A DNA stretch of 41,141 nt from Mesorhizobium sp. Lineage in GTDB: Bacteria > Pseudomonadota > Alphaproteobacteria > Rhizobiales > Rhizobiaceae. Every line of letters starts with the position of its first letter. Position 1 is the stretch's first letter. This document shows, piece by piece, positions 9,529-19,227 of the stretch. Position numbers and translations under genes: made by a program. The notes below the pieces were generated by a model that searched no databases, had not been told where the DNA came from, and saw only the letters and a list, made by a program, of their open reading frames with translations. Location of the stretch: positions 1 to 41,141 of the forward strand of contig JAPUFC010000081.1 in assembly GCA_027492275.1 (NCBI GenBank). Reading direction: 5' to 3'.

Positions 9529-10898
9529 GCGGCGCCGCGACGGCGCGCGCCAGGCGACAGACAGGCCCCGCACCGGCAAGGCCGGACGCTCCCGGCCTGG
9601 CGGCGCGCATGGCGGCGGCGCGGCTGCTGGCCGCCGTCATCGACGCCGCGACGCCGCTGGACGGACTGACCGACCCCGAGCACGGTCATCCGCAATATCG
9701 GGCGCTGGAGCCGCGCGACCGCGCGCTGGTGCGCGCCATCCTCAATGCGGCGCTGCGGTTCCGCCGCACCATCGCCGCGCTGCTCGCGCGCCGGCTGGAA
9801 AAGCCGCTGCCCGCCAATGCGGCCACGCTGTCGCACATCCTGCACGTCGCGGCGGCCCAGATCCTCTTCCTCGACGTGCCCGACAGCGCCGCCGTCGATC
9901 TCGCCGTCACCCATGCCAAGAGCGATCCGCGCACGGTGCGCTTCGCCGGCCTCGTCAACGGGGTGTTGCGCGCGCTGGCGCGCGGCAAGGAGGGCGAATT
10001 GCAGCCGGCTCTCGCCGCCGCCACCGATGCGCCGGACTGGTTCGCCGGCCGGCTGACAGCCGCCTATGGTGCGGCGCGGACGAGCAGGATCCTGGCCATG
10101 CACCGGCTGGAATCGCCCACCGACTTCTCGGTGAAGTCCGATCCCGGCATGTGGGCGGAGCGTCTCGGCGGCATCGTGCTGCCGACCGGCTCGGTGCGGG
10201 TCGCGCGCCTGACCGCGTCGGTGCCGGAGCTGCCGGGTTTCGCCGAGGGCGCCTGGTGGGTCCAGGACGCGGCGGCGGCCCTGCCCGCTAAGCTCCTGGG
10301 CGACGTGGCGGGCAGGCGGGTCGCCGATCTCTGCGCCGCGCCCGGCGGCAAGACGGCGCAGCTCGCGCTGGCCGGCGCGGCCGTCACCGCCGTCGACAGT
10401 TCGCAAAGCAGGCTGCGGCGGCTGGCGCAGAATTTCGAGCGGCTCGGACTCGAGGCGGAGATCGTCAAGGCCGATATTCTCGAGTGGCAGCCGCCGGAAA
10501 AATTCGACGCCATTCTGCTCGACGCGCCGTGTTCCTCCACCGGCACCGTGCGCCGGCATCCCGACGTGCCGTGGACCAAGTCGCCCGAGGTGGTGGAAAA
10601 ACTCGCGGCGCTGCAACGGCGCCTGATCGAGGCGTCGGCGGCGTTTCTCAAGCCCGGCGGGCGGCTCGTCTTCTCCAACTGCTCGCTCGATCCTTCGGAG
10701 GGCGAGCGGCTGCGCGAGGCCGTGCTGGCCGCCGGCGTCGGGCTGGCGGACGATCCGATCCGGCCCGGCGAAGTCGTCGGCGTCGATGAATTCCTGCAAG
10801 ACGGCGCGCTCAGGACGACGCCCGCCGGCATGGATGTCGGCGATCCGGCGCTTTCCGGTCTGGACGGGTTCTTCGCCGCCCGCTTTGCAAGAATGTGA
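9525..10898 (+). CDS. rsmB: 16S rRNA m5C methyltransferase, RsmB/NOP family
   Basis: This 457-residue enzyme combines an N-terminal NusB-like RNA-binding domain (about 20-150) with a Rossmann SAM methyltransferase domain. Motif I is [15 protein letters not shown]. Motif [17 protein letters not shown], carries Cys336. Motif [14 protein letters not shown], carries Cys386, the expected catalytic nucleophile; Cys336 is expected to release the product. By analogy it methylates 16S C967. The start is GTG 9525, which overlaps the htpX stop as GTGA, so it is probably translated by coupling. Longer in-frame starts at 9426 and 9483 lie inside htpX and add a low-complexity N-terminus unlike the family. 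Confidence 0.92.
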   Translation: MSGAATARARRQTGPAPARPDAPGLAARMAAARLLAAVIDAATPLDGLTDPEHGHPQYRALEPRDRALVRAILNAALRFRRTIAALLARRLEKPLPANAATLSHILHVAAAQILFLDVPDSAAVDLAVTHAKSDPRTVRFAGLVNGVLRALARGKEGELQPALAAATDAPDWFAGRLTAAYGAARTSRILAMHRLESPTDFSVKSDPGMWAERLGGIVLPTGSVRVARLTASVPELPGFAEGAWWVQDAAAALPAKLLGDVAGRRVADLCAAPGGKTAQLALAGAAVTAVDSSQSRLRRLAQNFERLGLEAEIVKADILEWQPPEKFDAILLDAPCSSTGTVRRHPDVPWTKSPEVVEKLAALQRRLIEASAAFLKPGGRLVFSNCSLDPSEGERLREAVLAAGVGLADDPIRPGEVVGVDEFLQDGALRTTPAGMDVGDPALSGLDGFFAARFARM

Positions 10899-11000
10899 GG
10901 ACAGACGGGCCTCCGTTTCTTTCACAAATTTTTACCGAGCGTATAAGGTCCCGACTCACTGCCGGCGCGCGTTTCGCCAGCCGGCCTTCAGGAGGACTAT

Positions 11001-12719
11001 GTGGCGACCGCCACGGGGAACACGACGCGCCTATGGGCGCTCGTCGCGCGGGAATCGTGGCGCAGGGCACGCCGCTGGCTGCGGGCCGGCCCCGCCTATC
11101 GCTGGCGATACTCCGGCCGTACGCCCGAGCGCGTGCTGATCGCGCCGCCCGACCTGCGGCTCGCCGACCCCCAGATCGCGCTGGAAATCTACTACGGACG
11201 CTTCCCGCTTGCCGGTCATCTGGTCGAGACGGGCGGCAAGTCGCCCTTCCAGATGAACGTGCAGAACCGCGGCTGGCGCAAGAGCCTGCACGGCTTCCGC
11301 TGGCTGCGGCACATGCGGGCGGCCGAATCCGATCTGGCCGCCGCCAATGCGCGGGCGCTGGTGTCCGACTGGATCGTCACCCATGGCGGGCGTATCGCCG
11401 GCGTCGCCTGGGAGCCCGGCACCACGGCGAAGCGGGTGATCGCCTGGCTGCAGCACTCCTCCGTCGTGCTGCAGGGCGCCGAGTTCGCCTTCTACCGCGC
11501 CTTCCTGAAGTCGCTGGCCATGCAGATCCGCTACCTGCGCTCGGTGACCAAGGAGATGCCGGCGAGCAAGGACCTGCTGCGCGCGCGCGCCGCGCTCGCC
11601 TTCTCGGCGCTGTCGCTGCCCGTGCCGCCCTCGGCGCTGCGCAACGCGTCGCGGGCGCTGGCGCAGGAGCTCGACCGGCAGATCCTGCCGGACGGCGGCC
11701 ACATCCTGCGCGATCCGCTGACGGTGATGGAACTGCTCGCCGACCTCCTGCCGCTGCGCTACACCTACAACAACCAGGCCGAGACGCCGCCGCCGGCGCT
11801 GGTCAACGCGATCGACCGCATGCTGCCGGCGCTGCGCTTCTTCCGCCATCGCGACGGCAGCCTGGCGCGCTTCAACGGCATGGGCGTCACCATCCACGAC
11901 CGCATCGCCGCCATCCTGCGCCACGACGACACGGCGGGCGCGCCGCTGCTGCATGCGCCGCATTCGGGCTATGAGCGCCTGGCGCTCGGCGAAACCACGG
12001 TCGTGGCGGACACCGGCCTGCCGCCGCCGGTGGAGGTGTCGACCGAGGCGCATGCCGGCTGCCTGTCCTTCGAACTGTCGTCCGGGCTGCACCCCTTCAT
12101 CGTCAATTGCGGCGTCGACACCTACGGCGCGGGCGAGTTCCGCCCGCTGGGACGCGCCACCGCCGCGCATTCGACGGTGACGCTCAACGACACGTCCTCG
12201 GCGCGCTTCGACCACACGATCCGCTTCGGCGGACGCGCGGGCGCGCCGCTGATCGGCGGTCCGGGGCAGGTGCCGTGCCGGCGCACCGACGCGCCGGGCT
12301 CGCAGGGCTTCATCGCCAGCCATGACGGCTACGTGCAGCGCTTCGGGCTCTACCATGAGCGCGAGCTGACGCTGTCGGCTGGCGGCACGCGGCTGGAAGG
12401 GCTCGACCGCTTCCTGCGCGCCGGCGCTGCGGCGCGGGGGAACACGCAGGACGTCGCCGCCATCCGCTTCCACCTGCATCCCGATGTCGGCCTGTTCCGC
12501 GATTCGGAGCAGCGGCTGGTGCTGTCGGCGCCGCAGGGCGACAGCTGGGTGCTGGCGAGCGGCGAGGTCGAGCCGACGGTGGAGGAATCGATCTTCTTCG
12601 CCGGGCTCGGCGGACCGCGTCGCTCGCGCCAGATCGTGCTGACCGTCAAGCCGTCCGAGCAGCCGGAAGTGCGCTGGAGCTTCCTGCTGGCGCGCGAAGG
12701 GCTGTGGCCGTCGGCCTGA
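11001..12719 (+). CDS. Heparinase II/III family protein
   Basis: This 572-residue protein has the alpha/alpha-toroid plus beta-sandwich layout of heparinase II/III-like polysaccharide lyases. A helical region runs over roughly 60-330 and a beta-rich C-terminal region begins near the [13 protein letters not shown] stretch. Rhizobiales carry such a gene between rsmB and purH as a conserved neighbour; its substrate is not established, and a role in an acidic cell-surface glycan is only a guess. No clear signal peptide is seen. GTG 11001 is used because AGGAGG ends five bases upstream. The overlapping ATG at 10999 is out of frame. Confidence 0.85.
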   Translation: MATATGNTTRLWALVARESWRRARRWLRAGPAYRWRYSGRTPERVLIAPPDLRLADPQIALEIYYGRFPLAGHLVETGGKSPFQMNVQNRGWRKSLHGFRWLRHMRAAESDLAAANARALVSDWIVTHGGRIAGVAWEPGTTAKRVIAWLQHSSVVLQGAEFAFYRAFLKSLAMQIRYLRSVTKEMPASKDLLRARAALAFSALSLPVPPSALRNASRALAQELDRQILPDGGHILRDPLTVMELLADLLPLRYTYNNQAETPPPALVNAIDRMLPALRFFRHRDGSLARFNGMGVTIHDRIAAILRHDDTAGAPLLHAPHSGYERLALGETTVVADTGLPPPVEVSTEAHAGCLSFELSSGLHPFIVNCGVDTYGAGEFRPLGRATAAHSTVTLNDTSSARFDHTIRFGGRAGAPLIGGPGQVPCRRTDAPGSQGFIASHDGYVQRFGLYHERELTLSAGGTRLEGLDRFLRAGAAARGNTQDVAAIRFHLHPDVGLFRDSEQRLVLSAPQGDSWVLASGEVEPTVEESIFFAGLGGPRRSRQIVLTVKPSEQPEVRWSFLLAREGLWPSA

Positions 12720-12737
12720 GCCTGTTCGCGCGGCGGC

Positions 12738-12764
12738 TTGATTTCCGGGCGTCATGTGCTACGC
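12738..12764 (+). promoter_or_regulatory. Putative purH promoter
   Basis: TTGATT (12738-12743) and TGCTACGC (12757-12764) lie in the 89-base gap before purH. The spacer is short (about 15), so this is a weak call. Confidence 0.25.
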
Positions 12765-12808
12765 GGCCGGTCTTCCTTTCCAGTCAGCCGCGCGGAGTAT
12801 CGAACGCC

Positions 12809-14425
12809 ATGGCCGTCGCCTCGAAGAACATTCCCGCCCCGAACCTCGTGGCCGTGCGCCGCGCCCTGCTGTCGGTGTCCGACAAGACCGGGCTGGTCGA
12901 TTTCGCGGCGGCGCTGGTCAAGTCCGGCGTCGAGCTGGTGTCGACCGGGGGGACCGCCAGGACGCTGGCCGCCGCCGGCCTGCCGGTGCGCGACGTGTCG
13001 GAACTCACCGGCTTTCCCGAGATCATGGACGGCCGCGTCAAGACGCTGCATCCGGGCGTGCACGGCGCGCTGCTCGGCATCCGGGACGACGCCGAGCACG
13101 TGGCCGCGATGGAGGCGCACGCCATCCAGCCGATCGACCTCGTCGTCGTCAACCTCTACCCGTTCGAGGAGGTTCGCCGGACCGGCGGCGACTATGCCGC
13201 GACGGTCGAGAACATCGACATCGGCGGCCCGGCCATGGTGCGCGCCTCGGCGAAGAACCACGCCTATGTCGCGATCGTCACCGACCCGGAAGACTACGCG
13301 CCCGTGCTGACCGCGCTGGAGGCGAATTTCGGCGCGCTGTCGCTGGCGTTCCGCAAGAAGCTCGCCGCCAAGGCCTTCGCCCGCACGGCCGCCTACGACG
13401 CGGCCATCTCGGGCTGGTTCGCCGAGGCGCTGGAGATCGAGCACCCGACCTGGCGCGCCTTCGGCGGCAGGCTCGACAGCGTCATGCGCTACGGCGAGAA
13501 CCCGCACCAGCAGGCCGGTTTCTATGTCACCGGCGACGGCCGGCCGGGCGTGGCGACGGCGCGGCAGGTTCAGGGCAAGCAGCTCTCCTACAACAACATC
13601 AACGACACCGACGCGGCGATCGAGCTGGCGGCGGAGTTCGATCCGGCGCGCACCGCCGGCGTCGCCATCATCAAGCACGCCAATCCCTGCGGCGTGGCCG
13701 AAGGCGGGTCGCTGAAGGACGCCTACCTGAAGGCGCTGGCCTGCGATCCGGTGTCGGCCTTCGGCGGCATCGTCGCGTTGAACCGGATGCTGGACGCGGA
13801 AGCGGCCGAGGAGATCGTGAAGATCTTCACCGAGGTCATCATCGCGCCGGACGCGACGCCGGAGGCGATGGCGATCGTCGCGGCGAAGAAGAACCTGCGG
13901 CTGCTTCTATGCGGCGCGCTGCCGGACCCGCGCGCCGCCGGCATGGCGGTGAAGTCGGTGGCCGGGGGGCTGCTGGTGCAGTCGCGCGACAACGCGGTGA
14001 TCGACGACCTCGATCTCCGGATCGTGACGAAGCGCGCGCCCAGCGCGGCCGAGCTTGCCGATCTGAAATTCGCCTTCCGCGTCGCCAAGCACGTCAAGTC
14101 CAACGCCATCGTCTATGCGAAGGACCTCGCCACGGTCGGCATCGGCGCCGGCCAGATGAGCCGCGTCGATTCCTCACGCATCGCGGCGCGCAAGGCGCTG
14201 GACGCGGCCGAGGCGGCGGGGCTGGCAACGCCGCTGACCAAGGGGTCGGTGGTCGCCTCCGACGCCTTCTTCCCCTTCGCCGACGGGCTGCTGGCGGCGG
14301 TCGAGGCCGGGGCGACGGCGGTCATCCAGCCGGGCGGCTCGATGCGCGACGAGGACGTCGTCAAGGCGGCCGACGAGCACGGCATCGCCATGGTGATGAC
14401 CGGGGTGCGGCACTTCCGGCACTGA
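12809..14425 (+). CDS. purH: Bifunctional AICAR transformylase / IMP cyclohydrolase
   Basis: This 538-residue enzyme catalyses the last two steps of purine synthesis. The N-terminal IMP cyclohydrolase domain has [15 protein letters not shown], the STGGTAR motif and the [10 protein letters not shown] motif. The C-terminal transformylase domain has the [14 protein letters not shown] and [10 protein letters not shown] motifs and ends with the conserved [17 protein letters not shown]. Length is normal. ATG 12809 matches the family's N-terminus; a longer frame from 12704 starts inside the preceding gene. It converges on yggS with 13 bases between stop codons, spanned by a GC-rich inverted repeat (CGGCGGC with GCCGCCG) that has no T-tract. 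Confidence 0.96.
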   Translation: MAVASKNIPAPNLVAVRRALLSVSDKTGLVDFAAALVKSGVELVSTGGTARTLAAAGLPVRDVSELTGFPEIMDGRVKTLHPGVHGALLGIRDDAEHVAAMEAHAIQPIDLVVVNLYPFEEVRRTGGDYAATVENIDIGGPAMVRASAKNHAYVAIVTDPEDYAPVLTALEANFGALSLAFRKKLAAKAFARTAAYDAAISGWFAEALEIEHPTWRAFGGRLDSVMRYGENPHQQAGFYVTGDGRPGVATARQVQGKQLSYNNINDTDAAIELAAEFDPARTAGVAIIKHANPCGVAEGGSLKDAYLKALACDPVSAFGGIVALNRMLDAEAAEEIVKIFTEVIIAPDATPEAMAIVAAKKNLRLLLCGALPDPRAAGMAVKSVAGGLLVQSRDNAVIDDLDLRIVTKRAPSAAELADLKFAFRVAKHVKSNAIVYAKDLATVGIGAGQMSRVDSSRIAARKALDAAEAAGLATPLTKGSVVASDAFFPFADGLLAAVEAGATAVIQPGGSMRDEDVVKAADEHGIAMVMTGVRHFRH

Positions 14426-14438
14426 TCCCGGCGGCAGG

Positions 14439-15101
14439 CTACCGGCCGCCGAAGATGGCGGAGCCGACGCGCACCGAGGTCGCGCCGAAGCGGATCGCCA
14501 GCGCATAGTCGCCGGACATGCCCATCGACAGTTTCTCGACGCCGGCCTCGCCAGCCAGCTTTTCCAGCAGGGCGAAATGCGGGCCGGGATTTTCGTCCGC
14601 CGGCGGAATGCACATCAGCCCCTCGACGGCGAGGCCGTGCGCCTCGCGGCAGCGCCGGACGAAGGCAGCGGCCTCGCGCGGCGCTATGCCGGCCTTCTGC
14701 GGCTCCAGCCCGGTGTTGACCTGGACATAGAGCTTCGGCGCGCGGCCCTGCCGGGACATCTCCCTGGCCAGCTCGGCGGCGATCTTCTCCCGGTCCACCG
14801 TCTCGATCACGTCGAACAGCACGACGGCTTCCTTCGCCTTGTTCGATTGCAGCGGGCCGATCAGGTGCAACTCGATACCGGGGAATTCCTCGCGCAGCGC
14901 CGGCCATTTGGCCTGCGCCTCCTGCACGCGGTTCTCGCCGAAGGTTCTGTGACCGGCCTCGAGCACTGGGCGAATCTCCGGCGCGTCGAAGGTCTTCGAC
15001 ACGGCGACCAGCGTGACAGAGCCGGCCGGCCGGTTCGATTCGCGTTCGGCGGCCGCGATGGCGTCGCGAACCGCGTTCAGGTGCTGGACGGTATCGTGCA
15101 T
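14439..15101 (-). CDS. yggS: YggS/PROSC family pyridoxal-phosphate homeostasis protein
   Basis: This 220-residue single-domain protein is of the YggS/PLPBP family, which binds PLP without a known catalytic reaction and buffers the cofactor and amino-acid metabolism. The PLP lysine is Lys36 in LVAVSKTF. Other family motifs are [42 protein letters not shown] and [12 protein letters not shown] 15101 gives the usual length. An in-frame TTG at 15140 would add 13 residues unlike the family. It is divergent from leuS. Confidence 0.93.
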   Translation of the reverse strand: MHDTVQHLNAVRDAIAAAERESNRPAGSVTLVAVSKTFDAPEIRPVLEAGHRTFGENRVQEAQAKWPALREEFPGIELHLIGPLQSNKAKEAVVLFDVIETVDREKIAAELAREMSRQGRAPKLYVQVNTGLEPQKAGIAPREAAAFVRRCREAHGLAVEGLMCIPPADENPGPHFALLEKLAGEAGVEKLSMGMSGDYALAIRFGATSVRVGSAIFGGR

Positions 15102-15164
15102 CGGGTCTCGCCGGCTCGCGCAGGTTGACGGGTCCGACAAACCATGGTGAAGGTCCGCCGCAAA

Positions 15165-15190
15165 GTCACCTTTAAAGTGACGTCAACGTC
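15165..15190. promoter_or_regulatory. Two adjacent inverted repeats upstream of leuS
   Basis: GTCAC-N7-GTGAC (15165-15181, with a TTTAAA centre) partly overlaps GACGT-CA-ACGTC (15179-15190). They lie 18-43 bases before the leuS ATG and between divergent genes. They may be operators. I see no T-box in this 106-base gap. Confidence 0.25.
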
Positions 15191-15207
15191 CAAGTGAATT
15201 TCCGGTC

Positions 15208-17835
15208 ATGGCAACCGAACGCATCGTCGAACGCTACAATCCCCGTGCGGCCGAGCCGAAATGGCAGAAGGCCTGGGATGCCCAAAAGCTCTTCGAGACG
15301 AGGAACGACGATCCGCGCCCGAAATACTACGTGCTGGAGATGTTCCCCTACCCGTCGGGGCGCATCCATATGGGCCATGTGCGCAACTACACGATGGGCG
15401 ACGTGGTGGCGCGCTACAAGCGCGCCAGGGGTTTCAACGTGCTGCACCCGATGGGCTGGGACGCCTTCGGCTTGCCGGCGGAAAACGCCGCGCGCGACAA
15501 CCGCGTGAACCCGCGGGACTGGACCTACAGGAACATCGAGACGATGAAGGGCCAGTTGAAGACGATGGGCCTGTCGCTCGACTGGGCGCGCGAGGTGGCG
15601 ACCTGCGACCCGTCCTACTACCGCCACCAGCAGAAGATGTTCCTGGATTTCTGGCGGTCGGGCCTGGTCGAGCGCAAATCGGCCAAGGTCAACTGGGACC
15701 CGGTCGACATGACCGTGCTGGCCAACGAGCAGGTGATCGACGGCAAGGGCTGGCGCTCCGGCGCGCCGGTGGAGCAGCGCGACCTGACGCAATGGTTCTT
15801 CAAGATCACGTCGATGAGCCAGCAGCTTCTCGACGGGCTGGACACGCTCGACCGCTGGCCCGAAAAAGTGAAGCTGATGCAGTCGAACTGGATCGGCCGC
15901 TCGGAGGGCCTGCTGCTGCGCTGGGCGCTGGCCAATCCGCCGGCCGGCTTCTCCGAGTTGGAGGTGTTCACCACCCGTCCCGACACGATCTTCGGCGCGT
16001 CGTTCATGGCGATCGCGGCGGACCACCCGCTGGCGAAGGCGGCGGCGCACGGCAACCCCGAACTGGCGGCCTTCATCGAGGAGATCCGGCATCGCGGGAC
16101 CTCGGCGGCCGAGCTGGAGACGGCCGAGAAGCTGGGCTTCGACACCGGTCTGCGCGTGGCGCATCCGTTCGACCCGGACTGGACGCTGCCGGTCTACGTC
16201 GCCAATTTCGTGCTGATGGAATACGGCACGGGCGCGATCTTCGGCTGTCCCTCCGGCGACCAGCGCGATCTCGACTTCGCCAACAAATACGGCCTGCCCG
16301 TGGTCCCGGTGGTGATGCCGGAAGGGACCGACGCGGCGACCTTCCAGGTCACGGACGAGGCCTATACCGATGACGGCGTGATGATCAATTCGCGCTTCCT
16401 GGACGGCATGAAGCCGGCCGCCGCCTTCGACGCGGTGGCGACGCGGCTGGCCGGCATGTCGATCGGCAACCGGCCGCAGGGCGAGCGCAAGGTGCAGTTC
16501 CGCCTGCGCGACTGGCTGATCTCGCGGCAGCGCTACTGGGGCTGCCCGATCCCGGTGATCCATTGCGATGCCTGCGGCGCGGTGCCCGTGCCGGCCGTGC
16601 AACTGCCGGTATTGCTGCCCGACGACGTGACGTTCGACCGGCCGGGCAACCCGCTCGACCATCATCCGACGTGGAAGCATGCCGCCTGCCCGCAATGCGG
16701 CAGGGACGCGCTGCGCGACACCGACACGATGGACACGTTCGTCGATTCCTCCTGGTATTTCGCGCGTTTCACCGATCCGTGGAACGAGACCGCGCCGACG
16801 ACCCTCCCGGTCGTGGACGGGCCCAAGGGCTGGCTGCCGGTGAACCAGTATATCGGCGGCATCGAGCACGCGATCCTGCACCTGCTCTACTCGCGCTTCT
16901 TCACCCGCGCGATGAAGGCGACCGGCCATGTCAACACGGTCGAGGAGCCGTTCGAGGGCCTGTTCACGCAGGGCATGGTCGTGCACGAGACCTACAGGGG
17001 TCCGCAGGGCTGGATCACGCCGGCCGAGATCGGGATCGAGGAGACGGACGGCCGGCGGCGCGCCACGCTGCTGTCGGACGGCTCGCCGGTCGAGATCGGC
17101 GCCATCGAGAAGATGTCGAAGTCGAAGAAGAACGTGGTCGACCCGGACGACATCATCGCTTCCTACGGCGCCGACACGGCGCGCTGGTTCATGCTGTCCG
17201 ATTCGCCGCCCGAGCGCGACGTGATCTGGACGGAGGCCGGCGTGGAAGGCGCGCACCGCTTCGTGCAGCGGCTGTGGCGGATCGTCTCGGAGGCCGCGCC
17301 GGCGCTGGCCGGCGTGACGCCGGCCGCGAGCGACGGCGCGGTGTCGAAGGCGGCGCACCGCGCGGTGAAGGCGGTCGGCGAGGACATCGAGAAGCTGGCC
17401 TTCAACAAGGCGGTGGCGCGGCTCTACGAACTCGCCAACACGCTGTCCGGCCCGGTGGCGGAGATCGCCGCCGGCAAGGCTTCCGACGCGGAGAAGGCGG
17501 CGGCGCGGCAGGCGCTCGACATGCTGGTCGCCATGATCGCGCCGATGATGCCGCATCTGGCCGAGGAGTGCCGGGCGGCGCTCGGCGGCGAGGGGCTGGC
17601 GGCCGAGCAGCCCTGGCCGGCCTTCGACCCGGCGCTGACGGTGGACAACGAGTTCGTCTACCCGGTGCAGATCAACGGCAAGAAGCGGGGGGATTTGACA
17701 ATCGCCCGCGATGCGGACCAAGGTGCCGTGGAAAGCGCCGTGATGGACCTCGACTTCGTCCGGAAGGCGCTGGAAGGCAGGAAGCCGCGCAAGCTGATCG
17801 TGGTGCCGCAGAGGATCGTCAATGTCGTCGTTTAG
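15208..17835 (+). CDS. leuS: Leucyl-tRNA synthetase
   Basis: This 875-residue class I aminoacyl-tRNA synthetase charges tRNA-Leu. The HIGH-type motif is HMGH at 54-57, within [18 protein letters not shown]. The KMSKS loop is at 635-639. The editing (CP1) domain lies between, including the [20 protein letters not shown] stretch and the [17 protein letters not shown] motif. The length and domain order are normal. The stop overlaps the start of lptE by 14 bases, so the two are probably co-transcribed. Confidence 0.97.
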   Translation: MATERIVERYNPRAAEPKWQKAWDAQKLFETRNDDPRPKYYVLEMFPYPSGRIHMGHVRNYTMGDVVARYKRARGFNVLHPMGWDAFGLPAENAARDNRVNPRDWTYRNIETMKGQLKTMGLSLDWAREVATCDPSYYRHQQKMFLDFWRSGLVERKSAKVNWDPVDMTVLANEQVIDGKGWRSGAPVEQRDLTQWFFKITSMSQQLLDGLDTLDRWPEKVKLMQSNWIGRSEGLLLRWALANPPAGFSELEVFTTRPDTIFGASFMAIAADHPLAKAAAHGNPELAAFIEEIRHRGTSAAELETAEKLGFDTGLRVAHPFDPDWTLPVYVANFVLMEYGTGAIFGCPSGDQRDLDFANKYGLPVVPVVMPEGTDAATFQVTDEAYTDDGVMINSRFLDGMKPAAAFDAVATRLAGMSIGNRPQGERKVQFRLRDWLISRQRYWGCPIPVIHCDACGAVPVPAVQLPVLLPDDVTFDRPGNPLDHHPTWKHAACPQCGRDALRDTDTMDTFVDSSWYFARFTDPWNETAPTTLPVVDGPKGWLPVNQYIGGIEHAILHLLYSRFFTRAMKATGHVNTVEEPFEGLFTQGMVVHETYRGPQGWITPAEIGIEETDGRRRATLLSDGSPVEIGAIEKMSKSKKNVVDPDDIIASYGADTARWFMLSDSPPERDVIWTEAGVEGAHRFVQRLWRIVSEAAPALAGVTPAASDGAVSKAAHRAVKAVGEDIEKLAFNKAVARLYELANTLSGPVAEIAAGKASDAEKAAARQALDMLVAMIAPMMPHLAEECRAALGGEGLAAEQPWPAFDPALTVDNEFVYPVQINGKKRGDLTIARDADQGAVESAVMDLDFVRKALEGRKPRKLIVVPQRIVNVVV

Positions 17836-18355
17836 GCTCTTGCCCGCCTGCCTGCTGCTGGCCGCCGTCGCGGCGGCGGGCTGCACGGTTCAGCCGCTCT
17901 ATTCCAAGCCGGAAGCGTCGGCCTACGCGGCCGGCGGCGGCCTGCAGGCGCTGAACAGCATCGGCATCAAGCCGGTGGACACGCGCGCCGCGCAGGAGGT
18001 TCGCAACCATCTGATCTTCGCCTTCAACGGCGGCGCCGGGCAGCCGGCCGCGCCGCGATACGAGATGACGCTTAAGGTCGCCAGCATCAAGGATGACGGG
18101 CTGGTCACGCAGGTCGCCGACGAGAACGTGCCGTCGGCCGGCACCATCACGCTGATCGCGGAATATGTGGTCAGCGACGCCGCCACGGCCAGGCCGATCG
18201 CCAGCGGGCGGCGGCAGATCACCGCGAACTACGACGTCCCGCGCCAGGAATTCGCCAATGTGCGCGCCGAGCGGGACGCCGAGAACCGCGCCGCGCGCGA
18301 GATGGCGGAGCTGCTGAAGCTCGCCATCTCGCAGGAACTGCGCCGGGCGGGCTGA
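17822..18355 (+). CDS. lptE: LPS-assembly lipoprotein LptE
   Basis: This 177-residue outer-membrane lipoprotein is the plug and partner of LptD in lipopolysaccharide insertion. The N-terminus is a lipoprotein signal with lipobox AAGC; Cys21 is the lipidation site, followed by TVQPLYSKP, the conserved start of mature alphaproteobacterial LptE. The rest is a mixed alpha/beta domain. It overlaps leuS by 14 bases. In other Rhizobiales the delta subunit gene holA usually comes next; here a palindromic repeat and the opposite-strand fsa gene follow instead. Confidence 0.88.
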   Translation: MSSFRLLPACLLLAAVAAAGCTVQPLYSKPEASAYAAGGGLQALNSIGIKPVDTRAAQEVRNHLIFAFNGGAGQPAAPRYEMTLKVASIKDDGLVTQVADENVPSAGTITLIAEYVVSDAATARPIASGRRQITANYDVPRQEFANVRAERDAENRAAREMAELLKLAISQELRRAG

Positions 18356-18368
18356 TCGTCGGGATATC

Positions 18369-18476
18369 GTGCGTCCTTCGAGGTTCTGCTTCGCAGGGCA
18401 CCTCAGGATGAGGGAGGAAGGATGCCAACTCTCCTCATGCTGAGGTGCGAGCGGAAGCGAGCCTCGAAGCACGCAC
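18369..18476. repeat. Large imperfect palindromic repeat (rhizobial intergenic type)
   Basis: Two arms of about 46 bases (18369-18416 and 18431-18476) are imperfect inverted copies around a short AT-richer loop. Each carries a CACCTCA(G/T)GATGAG-like inner part and a CTTCGAGG outer part. The element fills the whole gap between convergent lptE and fsa. As RNA it would fold into a long hairpin and could end both transcripts. Confidence 0.75.
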
Positions 18477-18486
18477 CGGAGTAAAA

Positions 18487-19143
18487 TTATCCGATCTTCT
18501 GGCCGGTCTTGGCCCAGTCGGCCAGGAAGGCCTCCAGCCCCTTGTCGGTGAGCGGGTGCTTGACCAGCGCCTTCAGCGTCGCGGGCGGAACGGTGGCGAC
18601 GTCGGCGCCGATCAGCGCGACGCGCTTGACGTGGTCCGGCGTGCGGATCGAGGCGGCGAGGATCTCGGTGTCGAAGGCGTAGTTGTCGTAGACCTGGCGG
18701 ATCTCGGCGATCAGCTCGACGCCGTCGAAACCCATGTCGTCCAGGCGGCCGATGAAGGGCGAGATGAAGCTCGCACCCGCCTTGGCCGCCAGCAGCGCTT
18801 GGTTGGCGGAGAAGCAAAGCGTGACGTTCACAAGGCGCCCGAGATCGTTGCGGATCGCGCGGCAGGCCCTCAGCCCGTCGAGTGTGAGCGGCACCTTGAT
18901 GCAGACGTTCTCGGCGATCTTCGACAGGACTTCCGCCTCGCGCATCATTTCGGAGTATTCGACCGCCGTGACCTCGGCCGACACCGGCCCCTCGACGATG
19001 TCGCAGATCTGCTTGGTGACCTCGGAAATCCTGCCGCCGGACTTGAGGATGAGCGACGGGTTGGTGGTCACGCCGTCGAGCAGGCCGAGCTCGTTGAGCT
19101 CCCTGATTTCCTTCACGTCCGCCGTGTCGACGAAAAACTTCAT
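18487..19143 (-). CDS. fsa: Transaldolase-family fructose-6-phosphate aldolase
   Basis: This 218-residue protein is of the short TalC/FSA branch of transaldolases. These cleave fructose 6-phosphate to dihydroxyacetone and glyceraldehyde 3-phosphate, or act as transaldolase. The N-terminus [13 protein letters not shown] and the GVTTNPSLI motif are typical. The Schiff-base lysine is Lys83 in CIKVPLT, and SPFIGRLDD follows. Length is as expected for the short subfamily. ATG 19143 has a GAGGAT upstream at good spacing. It is divergent from priA. Confidence 0.92.
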   Translation of the reverse strand: MKFFVDTADVKEIRELNELGLLDGVTTNPSLILKSGGRISEVTKQICDIVEGPVSAEVTAVEYSEMMREAEVLSKIAENVCIKVPLTLDGLRACRAIRNDLGRLVNVTLCFSANQALLAAKAGASFISPFIGRLDDMGFDGVELIAEIRQVYDNYAFDTEILAASIRTPDHVKRVALIGADVATVPPATLKALVKHPLTDKGLEAFLADWAKTGQKIG

Positions 19144-19227
19144 GGCCGTATCCTCACATTGCAGCGCGCGTGTCTTCCGCGCAAACGTGCTTTGCTCTAG
19201 CCCAAAGCGCGGGCAAGGTCACGCGCG

